From contig BSDZ01000016.1 in NCBI GenBank assembly GCA_030268105.1, forward strand, positions 3,231,501-3,295,500: a stretch of 64,000 nucleotides of DNA, given 5' to 3'. Both the position numbers and the translations under genes were made by a program. Under the pieces are notes generated by a model. That model was not told where the DNA came from. It did no database searches and worked only from the letters and a program-made list of their open reading frames with translations. The DNA comes from Volvox africanus. Its lineage: Eukaryota; Chlorophyta; Chlorophyceae; Chlamydomonadales; Volvocaceae. Below, piece after piece: positions 55,701-64,000 of this stretch; positions within the stretch are counted from its first letter, which is position 1; each line of letters starts with the position of its first letter.

Positions 55701-58700
55701 CCTAAACCTTTGATTTGTAATGCTCCAGGCAGGGAGATCTCGGGCACCTCTGCGACCCCTAAACCCTAATTAAAGGTTAAGAGCATCACCCGCGTGTGCG
55801 CCCCTTCTCCCGGACCAGGACCCGGTCCGGGTGGTTAAGACTCTCGCGTACCAGCTAGCCCAGAGCCTGCCCGAGCTGGGCCGCTACTTCTGCGGCCTGG
55901 ACCCGGGCACGCTGATGCAGCTGAACCAGCCGGATACGGCGTGCAGGGAGCTTCTGGTGATGCCGCTGCAGCAAACAGCCACCGTGAGGGGACAACAGGT
56001 GTGTGTGTGTGGGGGGGGGATTATGTGAGTGTGTGTGTGCGCATCTGTATCTGTCTGTGTGTGTGAGAGAGAAAGAGTGTGTGTGTATATAGAGAGAGGG
56101 GAGCCGGGCCGGAGGTTGGTTGGTGAGGAGAGGAGAGAGGCCGGGGAGGGAGAGCAAGGTCGCTGCCTGGCTGCGGCCTCGCGAGTCATCGGTCAGTCAG
56201 CGAGTCATTGAAGGAGGGAAGGGGGAGACGGGGGCGATATGCCCTGGGAGATGCATGTTAGCATGCGGGTATATTTGGAGTCCCTGCCTACGAGTCTCTG
56301 GCCCCGATTTCCAAAGTGGCCTAGTATTGCTGTGTATGTGAACATGCTAATTATTATGCATTTGGAGTCTGATACGAATAGGTGCCAATAGGTACGAATC
56401 ACCTCCAGGCCAGCATTGTTTTCTTCTCGATGATAGAGGTAATTTTTTGTTTTCGAAGTCGTTCGCTGAAATAAGCCTCTGGAAATATTGCGATCAGATC
56501 TTGCTGGTCCTGGACGCTCTTGATGAGGCGGACAAGAACCCGCAGCCGAGCACGGGGGGGGCCGCCGCCGCCGCGGCCGCCGCTGCCCCCTCCGCGCCCT
56601 CCGCGCTGGACAACAAGGTGCTGCAGCTGTTGCTGCACCAGCTGTCATTGCTACCTGACAACGTAAGGATATTGACGACCATAAGGCCCGATCCGCACCT
56701 CCTGGGCCCGATCCGAGACCGCTTCCCAAATCTTCGCGAGTTGACTCCAGGGATGCTGCGGCGGCAGGACAAGACACATTCAGTCATGCAGGTGCGCGTG
56801 TGCGTGTGCGTGTGTACGTGTGTGTGTGGGGGGGATGGCTGTGTGTCAGGTGGGTAACATTGCTGTGTGTATTGCCGTATTCATGACTAAGCCGGTTTGG
56901 TGATATCGGCCCCCCGGGACATGTTTTCAATCAATTCATTTCGCCTTCCTGGCATCTCCAGGTCGCCTCCCTCCCACTCGCAATGGCATCCGAACATGGG
57001 ATGGAGAGATCGTGTTGAGATCACTGCTCCACCCTCCCCACTCCCCCTTCCCCCTTCCCCTTCCCCTCTCCCCTCCCTACTCCCCCCTCCCCCCTCCCCG
57101 TGTTACCGATATCACCTATGATGCTAAAATCTATCTCCCCCATAACCCTTAAACCCCTAACCCCCTCATCCCCCTTTCTTCTCCCCCCCCCCCCCAACCC
57201 ACACGTGTGTTTGCCTCACCTCAACTTCAACCTCAACAACCCGCAACTCGTGTCAGACTCGCCTCGTGGAACGATTCGGAGATGCCTGTGCGAAACAGCT
57301 TCTTGCGGCTGGAGGGGGCGGGGGAGGGGGAGGGGGCGGGGGAGGGGAGGCCTCTCTGGTGTACTACCCGGTCGTGGCGCTGCTTCGGGCGCCCCTGGAG
57401 AGAGTGCCTGCAAGCCTGCCGGAGGCCTTCGGGGCTGTATTCACACAGACGTGGCCGAAGGACCCGGCACTGGCGACCAAGGTGCGGTGGGGCGGTGGGG
57501 TGGAGGGGAGGCGGGGAGGCGGGGAGGCGGGGAGGCGGGGAGGCGGGGAGGAGGGGAGGCGGGGAGGCGGGGAGGCGGGGAGGCGGGGAGGAGGGGAGGC
57601 GGGGAGGCGGGGAGGCGGGGAGGCGGGGAGGCGGGGAGGCGGGGAGGCGGGGAGGCGGGGAGGCGGGGAGGCGGGGAGGAGGGGAGGCGGGGAGGAGGGG
57701 AGGAGGGGAGGAGGGGAGGAGGGGAGGCGGGGAGGAGGGGAGGCGGGGAGGCGGGGAGGCGGGGAGGCGGGGAGGCGGGGAGGCGGGGAGGCGGGGAGGC
57801 GGGGAGGAGGGGAGGCGGGGAGGCGGGGAGGAGGGGAGGAGGGGAGGAGGGGAGGAGGGGAGGAGGGGAGGAGGGGAGGAGGGGAGGAGGGGAGGAGGGG
57901 AGGAGGGGAGGAGGGGAGGAGGGGAGGAGGGGAGGAGGGGAGGAGGGGAGGAGGGGAGGAGGGGAGGAGGGGAGGAGGGGAGGAGGGGAGGAGGGGAGGA
58001 GGGGAGGAGGGGAGGAGGGGAGGAGGGGAGGAGGGGAGGAGGGGAGGAGGGGAGGAGGGGAGGAGCCAGTCAGCCAGCCATTGCCTGATGTAGCAATTAC
58101 AGATATCAGTAAGTTGTTTATACATCATATTTATTTTATTTGTTGTTTTAGCTGTGTCTGTTGTTTGGTTGTTTGCAGGTGAAGCAGCTTCTGGAGGTGC
58201 TGGTGGCGGCTCAGGAGCCCCCCCCGATGTCGCTGTTGGCAACACTGGACGTGTCTGGGGCGCTGGAGTCACTGCCGGTGAGATGACGGGCGGGGTAAAG
58301 GGAGGGCGGAGAGGCCTTGGGGCTGTAAAATATACATTTTTGTGTGTCTGTTTGTGTGTACGTGATTTTCTTCATGACGTCACAACAGGACCAGCTAGGG
58401 GCCCCAAGGGCGGTAGCGCGCAGCCCCGGGGCAGGGGCCACCCCTCATCTCAACATTGCGGTTGCTCTGACGGGCTTTTGGAGGCTGATGCGTCTCTTCA
58501 TGGTGCCCACTGCCCCCGTAAACGTCCACAGGGTTGGGGAGTGTTGTTTTATGAGCGCGACCACGCCGTACATGTACTGCATCGTACGCTAATCGACTGG
58601 TTGGAGGTGCGTTACGGCGGGCATGGGAAGTGTGTTTTGATCATGTGGGGGTGAGGGCGGGGTGATGCTACCTCATGTTCTTCCTCTGTGCCCCCCCCTG

Positions 58701-61700
58701 TGTGTTTCACTCTGATTGCTCTTGTTCTATTTCCCAATCCTTCCTCTCATCTCCCAAACAACGCGACCACAATCCCCACCTTGCCACCCCCCTAGCCCCC
58801 ACCTCTCTCCCTGCCTCCGCTACCGCAACGGCAAACCATCCCCGACCCCAAACCGACCAAGCCACAACCCCCCCTGGACAGGACCGGGCCGCCGCGGGCC
58901 CCCACTACGCCGATGCTCGTCGCGGTCACGCGCTGTTGGGCAAGCACCTCCTAACTTCCAGACCGTTGGGAGTGTACGGTGCTAGATACCTGGTGACTCA
59001 TCTGATTAAGGCGGGAAGCGACCCCGCGTTGCTGGATGCGGCACTGCAGGTGCGGACGTCGGGTGCAGCTGTACGTGTGTGTGTTTGGAGTTGCAGAAGC
59101 GACCGGCTTCCTCAGCTTCTTTGCGCTGGTTTGTTAGCCGTACCTTCGCATCTCCCGCATCTGACTGATGTTTCCACCACCATGATGCCGATCTCCCCCA
59201 TCCTCCCTCTCCTTCCCCTTTTCTCCCTCTCCTTCCCCCTTTCTCCCTCTCCTTCCCCCTTTCTCCCTCTCCTTCCCCCCTTCCTCCCCCTCGTCATCAT
59301 TTCTGCCACCTGCTACCCACATTACCGTAACACCCGCAAATCCTGGACCGACGAAATCCTCCCGCCACTCCCAGGATCTTGCTTATTTGGAGGCTGCTTG
59401 TCGTACAGGCGACGTGTTCAAACTGCACGCTGAGCTGGCTTCCCTTCCGGACGAGCGTACGACCGACGTTGTGGCGGACGTTGTTCGCTGGTTGGGCCTC
59501 AACGGTGCCGTACTTTGGAATCACCCACAAAGTGTGACTCAGGTGGCTGCGGAGGCGCCAAGGTGTTCCTCCGTATGGCAGGTGGGCTCGCCCCTTAGTG
59601 GTTGTTTTCTGTTTTCGATTTTCAAAATTTGTTTATTGTTTATTGTTATTGTTTATTTCGGTTCATACTCACTTTTAACAGATGTGGAAACATGGGAGTG
59701 TGTGGGGGGGAATATTCGCTCCTACTGGGTCAACCTATAACTTTCAACCGAAAATTCAGTTACACGTTGGGAAAATTATTTTTGCTGTTCGTGGCTTCTG
59801 TCTCCCCCCCCCGCCCCGCGCCGCTCGCTGTTTTGCTTCGGCTTCCTGACTCCCGACCTCCGAAAAGGCTCAATAGGGCTCCGTATTCATAGGGAGGGTT
59901 CTCGCCCTTCCCCCTTCTTGCCGTACACAACACGGCATTACGGAATGACGTCATGTGCTCTCTGGTGTGTTTTTCTAATTTGTTTCCGACAGGTCGGGGA
60001 TCGTTCCGCCAAAAAGAACGCTGTGGACATGCTCAATGAGCCGTACTTCTGGCCTTTAGAAGTTATGGCACTGACTCAGCACAAGGCTGCCGTACCGGAT
60101 GTGACGTACAGCCCCGACGGCCGTCTTATGGTGTCAGCCTCCCTTGACGGATCCATTCGTCTTTGGGATGCCCACACCGGCGAGCCCAAGGCCGCGCTGG
60201 CGGCGCCGCCGGCGCTGTGTCTGTCGTACAGCCCCGGCGGCGAGCTCATGGCGACGGGAGGCGACGGCGGTGCCTTGTGTTTATGGGATCCAAGTACGGG
60301 TTTGCAGCGGGCCTCGCTAACGGCGCACAAAGACGCGGTGACGGCAATCGCTTTTGGACCTGACGGCGCATTGCTGGCATCTGGCGGCAGGTAGGGGTAC
60401 GACTGTTGCAGAGAGATAGTACGGCAGTCTGGAAGTAAGAACGTTAAATCTCGCGAAAGCGAGCAATATTTGGGTCCCCGCGAAATCTCTTCTGCTGTTG
60501 CTCCCAACTGATATCCAAACAGAGACAAGATGATTCGGTTATGGCTAACGATCAACTGCTCCAAAGTTGCGGATCTCAAAGGCCACACGGGGCCGTTGCT
60601 GGCGCTGGCCTTTTCCCCGGACGGTGCCGTACTAGCCTCGGCGGCGCACGACGATGCCGTACCGCGACTGTGGCATGTGACGGAGGGGAGACTGCAGGTG
60701 CGGGGGAGGCAGGGGGAAACGGCGGGAGGGGAGAAGTTATCCTTGAAATCGTGGCGTGTTTTTCCACCTTACGAGGAAGCATGAAGCAGAGCACGAGCCT
60801 CCGAAATGTAAGTTGCGCCCGGGCTCTGAAACCCAGCGCTCAACCCCCTTCGCCCCTGCCCCGTGCCCTGGTCGGATCTGACACGTCTCAATCAGGCGGA
60901 GTTAGGGGGGCATCGACAGGGCGTCCTCAGCCTGGCCTTCTCACCGGCAGGCGGCCTGCTCGCCACCGCCGCCGATAATGTACGACTGTGGGATGCCGCC
61001 AGCGGTGCCGCCCGCGGCGCGCTGACGGATCATATTTTTCCAGTTGCCGCCGTCGCCTTCACTCCAGACGGGGCCACCCTCGTCTCCGCCGACACCTCGC
61101 ACACGCTCCGGCTATGGGGTGTCGGCGGCGCCGCCAGCGGTTGCGGAAACGCTGGCGGCCGACCCAAGGGTCGAGGTCCGCCTGGCGGTGGACCCGGAGG
61201 CGGGCCGCCGGTTGGCGTTGTACCGCTTGCCGTTCTGGAGGCGGAGTCCGGGGGCCAGCTGTCAGCGCTAGCGGTAAGTCCCGACGGCGGCTTTGTGGCG
61301 ACAGCGTCAGCAACGGGGGAGCTACATGTGTTCGCCGTACAACGTGCCGCCGCGGCAGCTGCCGCGGGAGGGGCTGGAGGGGTATTTACAGTCCGGGCAG
61401 CCCATGCTGGCCAGGTGAGTCCCGGGGGAGGGGAACAATTGGGTAAGGTCCGATAGGATAGAGGGGGTTTCACCACGCAAACGGGCTGTTGGCGTGTCGT
61501 GTGTATGTGTGTGTATGTGTGCCATTCCACACCTCTCCTGGGTTCGGAGTACGTACAGAGGTAAAGATCAGAAGAGGGCGGGAAGGGGGAAAAGGGAAAA
61601 GAAAGGAGCTTCTTATACTTAGTTGCACATTGAGGCCCCCTCCCCTCCCCGCCACGAAACACATACCCTTTCCATCCTGCCCCAGCTGTCGCTTCCCACA

Positions 61701-63342
61701 ACGCCCCTCCCCCGTGCCGTACAAATGCAATGTCCCAGGTTCGGCGACTGGCGTTCTCCCCCGACTCCCACTCACTCGTCTCTGCGTCCGACGACTGCAC
61801 ATTGCGGCTGTGGGACCCACGGGTTGCTTTGGCAGTGGACGGCGAAGGTGGTGGTGGCGGCGGCGGTGCCACTCAGGTGAATGGCGCCGCGTCCTCGACG
61901 GATAGTGGATTGACCCTTTAGCCTCTCGTCATTAAAGATCTGCGACCACTCGGTTCTTTTCATTCACATTGAGCCTCGTGCCCTCGTGCCCTATTAATTG
62001 CACGATCTGCTTCATTTTGTGTCACAGCTGCAGGCCGGCGCTGTCACAAGCTCCGTACACTACAGCCGCAGCAGCTCGCTGACCCCCCTGCTGGCGGCCT
62101 CCCTAGGGGAGGATGGCACACTGAGTTTGTGGGATGGATCGAGCGGCGATATGGTTTCGGCGCCGCAGCGCGTCACGGGCGCGCCACGGCCAGTGGTTGT
62201 TCGGTTATCTCCGGACGAGGAGACACTGGCGGTTGGGGAGCCGGACGGATCCATTCGGTTATGGGATTTGACCAAGGGAACGCTCAAGGCGCGACTCAAG
62301 GTGACAATGCGGGTCACAGTATGTGCGTGAGTGTGTGTTTTGGATGCAGGGTAAGGGCGGGTAAAAGGCGGTCCAGGGAGGCAACCTCGACATCCGACGA
62401 CATTAGTCGCCGGGATTTTAACGAGTCCCTTAAACCCCCCTTTGCCTCCGTTGTGCCCCCCCTCCCCTCCCCCTCCCCCCTCAGGGTCACACCGACGCAG
62501 TCACTGACCTGGCCTTCTGCAGCCTCAACCCCGCCCTGCTGGCGTCGTCGTCAGAAGACTGCCGTGTACGACTTTGGAACACCGGCAACGGTCGCCAACT
62601 GTCCCTTCTGACGGGGCACACCGCCTCTGTCACCTCCGTCGCTCTCTCAGTCGACGGCGCCGTCGCCGCCTCGGGAGACGAAAGTGGCGTAATTCGCATT
62701 TGGGCCGTCGGTGACGGCGGAAATGGTCGTGCCGCTGCCGTACTTAAAGGTCATTCCGGCGCAGTCTTTCGCCTGGCGTTCTGTCCCGCTGACGGCGGCC
62801 TGCTCGCCTCCGGCGGCGCCGACTGTTCCGTACGGCTTTGGGATGTCGGCGGTGGCAAGCAACTTGCCGTACTTTCCGGCCACAAGGAAATGATCAGTCG
62901 GTTGGTGTGGGGTACCGCTGGTCGAGTCCTGGCGTCAGGGTCCCGTGGCGCGGGGTCCGTGGGCTCCGTGTACGTCTGGGATTGTCGTACGGGTGAGGCT
63001 GTGTATTCACTTCACGCGGCGTACATGGCGCCGGAGGACGGGGGAAGGCCCGGCGGCGCCGGAGGAAGGGGCTTATGTACGGTTGTTTCGGCGCTAGAGC
63101 ACGCTCCGCACCTGACGCTTGTGTACGAGACCGACGGCGGCAGCGGCGGCGGCGCGGCGAGCCCGGCGGAGATGGAGGCCGGCAACGGGCTGTTGCGGTT
63201 ACGGCAGGTTCCCTTGTACACGAGCTTCGCCGCGCCCTCATGTATTGCTGTGGCGGAGGGCCGCTTCGCCATGGCATTCGGATCCCACGTCTACTTCTAC
63301 CGGCTTCATGAGACGAGGGCGGGGGTGGGGGAACTGACCTAA
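47043..63342 (+). CDS. TIR-like / NACHT NTPase / WD40 receptor-like protein, 27 exons
   Basis: Exons: 47043-47348, 47624-47679, 49129-49411, 49706-50240, 50549-52089, 52397-52465, 52722-52856, 53078-53251, 53558-53632, 53872-53997, 54223-54323, 54511-54601, 54916-55099, 55273-55514, 55819-55998, 56498-56791, 57257-57481, 58179-58277, 58532-58606, 58882-59049, 59375-59581, 59993-60390, 60523-60697, 60896-61414, 61739-61876, 62028-62300 and 62485-63342. All are bounded by GT-AG and join in phase to about 2508 residues. Order: disordered Gly/Ala/Pro region (1-975), TIR-like FISHAW domain (about 1005-1160), NACHT with Walker A APGTGKST (about 1222) and Walker B ILLVLDALDEAD (about 1367), helical linker, 14 WD40 repeats (about 1725-2450). 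STAND proteins of this layout act as ligand-triggered switches in immunity or cell death; that role is inferred. Acceptor TTCAG at 47015 hints at a spliced 5' UTR; earlier coding exons are possible. Weakest junctions are 53251 (donor GTCTCG), 54223 and the start. Confidence 0.85.
47561..47608. repeat. (CTGT)12 microsatellite in intron 1
   Basis: Twelve perfect CTGT units end 15 bp before the acceptor of exon 2, forming most of its pyrimidine tract. Confidence 0.95.
49668..49698. repeat. (CA)n microsatellite in intron 3
   Basis: About 15 CA units end 7 bp before the acceptor CGACGCAG of exon 4. Confidence 0.95.
53078..54601 (+). other. TIR-like (FISHAW) domain of the receptor
   Basis: Exons 8-12. 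A first strand GPPDYFISHAW (about 1007-1017) corresponds to TIR box 1. VWLDIFAVNQH (about 1041) is the second conserved strand. TLVCLDARGTPLERVWCLYE (ending Glu about 1092) resembles the TIR WCxxE helix that carries the catalytic glutamate in NAD-cleaving TIRs. GADALVLLTPGFSTREI follows. The fold assignment rests on these motifs and their order; activity is inferred. Confidence 0.68.
54151..54180. repeat. (GAATCT)5 hexamer repeat in intron 10
   Basis: Five perfect copies followed by a degenerate one (GGATCATCTGG), 43 bp upstream of exon 11. Confidence 0.95.
54916..57481 (+). other. NACHT-type P-loop NTPase of the receptor
   Basis: Exons 13-17. Walker A is split by an intron between the two bases GG of Gly and Lys (APGTG|KST, 55099/55273). 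HAFHFCKYSDARRQDP and VVKTLAYQLAQSLPEL follow as in NACHT proteins of WD40 type. Walker B ILLVLDALDEAD lies in exon 56498-56791, and DNVRILTTIRPDP matches sensor 1 with its R after strand 4. Nucleotide binding and hydrolysis are expected to drive the on/off switch. Confidence 0.85.
57501..58065. repeat. 8-bp G-rich minisatellite, about 70 units, in intron 17
   Basis: Units GGGGAGGC and GGGGAGGA alternate irregularly up to 57824; from there to 58065 about 30 units are all GGGGAGGA. The 8-bp period leaves no stop codon in any plus-strand frame, which creates long spurious open frames. Runs of four G make it a strong candidate for G-quadruplex formation in DNA and pre-mRNA. It starts only about 20 bp after the donor of exon 17. 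Confidence 0.97.
58179..59581 (+). other. Helical linker between NACHT and WD40
   Basis: Exons 18-21. Motifs KQLLEVLVAAQEPPPMSLLA, GWGVLFYERDHAVHVLHRTL, LGVYGARYLVTHLIKAGSDP and LAYLEAACRTGDVFKLHAEL resemble the winged-helix and helical region of NACHT-WD40 proteins, where a short phrase of the form H(R/K)-x-L-x-DWL closes the NTPase lobe. All four exons are phase 0. Confidence 0.75.
59203..59280. repeat. 20-bp pyrimidine tandem repeat in intron 20
   Basis: Nearly four copies of a CT-only unit (TTCTCCCTCTCCTTCCCCCT), about 95 bp before the acceptor of exon 21. Confidence 0.93.
59993..63342 (+). other. Fourteen WD40 repeats of the receptor
   Basis: Exons 22-27. Counted repeats, by their H...SPDG...LW cores: SLDGSIRLWD; GDGGALCLWD; GRDKMIRLW; AHDDAVPRLWH; ADNVRLWD; TSHTLRLWG; ATGELHVFA; SDDCTLRLWD; GEDGTLSLWD; PDGSIRLWD; SEDCRVRLWN; ESGVIRIWA; GADCSVRLWD; GSVYVWD. 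Fourteen fits two seven-bladed propellers, the usual ligand-sensing end of Apaf-1-like STAND proteins. The last 90 residues (after SLHAAYMAPE) are non-repeat. Stop TAA at 63340-63342. Confidence 0.9.
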
Positions 63343-64000
63343 CTACCTGATTGTGGGGGTTTCGGGGCTAGAAACCGAATGTGCAGTACAGCGGTTGTAC
63401 GGCGCGTGGGATCGAGGGTGGTATCCCACCGTCGCAGGTCGTCGCTTAGCATTATTGTTTTGTGGATATGGGGCCCTATGCCTATACCTGGCAGAATTCC
63501 CAGCGGCAGGGATCTGGGTACCGAAGCAGCTGTTGCGCAACGTGGTGCCTGGTTGCATCGGGGGGATGCCTGGTTGTGGAGAGGGGGGGGGAGGGGCGCA
63601 CTGCTGTCAAGAGTACGTCCTCAACTCAGTCGTTAAGGAGCAGGCGGTAATGTGAGGGACGGGGAGGGATGAGGTCGTCCAGCCATCATGCAGGAGGTAC
63701 GTTCTCGCAATGTGTCCGTCAAGGTGACTGAGTGACTTAGTAACTGGCTGATAGGGACGGCCGAAGGGAATGCACGTGTGTGATGTGCGTCAGGGTTTGG
63801 AAGAATGACCATTGAGGAGTGCATTTCCATGAAAACATGTATCGTGGTGTCGTACTTCCCAGCTGGACTTACTCCGCCCAATACACGAATGACACGTGAG
63901 GACTCGTCAGAAAGAGGGCCGAAGATCTCTTGTCACTGAGTCGGTGTGTACGATATGCCGTAGTATGCCGTACTGTCGCACAACGGGGAAGGCATTGCAG
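63343..64000. other. 3' flank of the receptor gene
   Basis: No gene is recognised. No TGTAA, the usual polyadenylation signal of volvocine algae, was noticed directly after the stop, so the transcript end is undefined. Confidence 0.4.

Noticed and set aside
57100..58272. Several long open frames on both strands (about 275-360 codons) with Gly/Arg/Glu or Pro/Ser repeats
   Set aside because: They are a by-product of an 8-bp minisatellite without stop codons; the splice model places it in an intron.
58389..58531. Possible extra receptor exon starting GACCAGCTAGGG after CACAACAG
   Set aside because: It breaks the phase; skipping it joins SLP to GWGVLFYERD in phase 0.
1..64000. CRISPR arrays, rRNA, tRNA genes and bacterial operons
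   Set aside because: None seen; the repeats present are LTRs, minisatellites or transposon ends, and the genes are intron-rich and eukaryotic.

Overview
ORGANISM. The window looks like nuclear DNA of a volvocine green alga (Volvox/Chlamydomonas relatives). The basis is many short GT-AG introns, often with GCAG-type acceptors, Gly/Ala/Pro-rich low-complexity coding exons, chromodomain Ty3/gypsy elements, a Pmp-repeat membrane protein of a kind I associate with these algae, and abundant simple repeats. No species call is possible from sequence alone. I saw no rRNA, tRNA, CRISPR array or bacterial operon. LAYOUT. 1-4122: 3' part of a chromodomain Ty3/gypsy retrotransposon (pol plus 3' LTR), apparently inserted into a second, unrelated Ty3/gypsy remnant (4123-5197). 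5198-7017: AT-rich and unassigned. 7018-9429: first copy of a segmental duplication carrying the two terminal exons of a Pmp-like membrane-protein gene. 9430-11466: unassigned. 11467-37703: a large Pmp-repeat multi-exon gene on the + strand. It is interrupted by two nearly complete 7.5-kb Ty3/gypsy copies of one family (A, 14546-22009; B, 22912-30382), each with a perfect 5-bp target-site duplication and near-identical LTRs. The host gene has a frameshift, an in-frame stop, a phase break and a 7-nt loss, so it is called a pseudogene. 36853-38152 plus 43422-43972: second copy of the segmental duplication, split by a 5.27-kb DNA transposon (38153-43421) with terminal inverted repeats, a TA target duplication, dense CTATAG arrays at both ends and a decayed minus-strand transposase-like gene. 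43973-47015: unassigned. 47043-63342: a 27-exon gene on the + strand whose exons all join in phase to about 2508 residues. It has a long disordered N-terminus, a TIR-like FISHAW domain, a NACHT-type P-loop NTPase and 14 WD40 repeats. 63343-64000: nothing recognised. HOW IT FITS. The right-hand gene is the main biological content. Its effector-like TIR fold, STAND switch NTPase and WD40 sensor form the layout of an innate-immune or cell-death receptor, and it appears intact apart from a G-rich minisatellite in one intron. The left 44 kb is a transposon-rich region in which a duplicated surface-protein gene is decaying. Insertion B sits exactly at a splice acceptor and recreates it.
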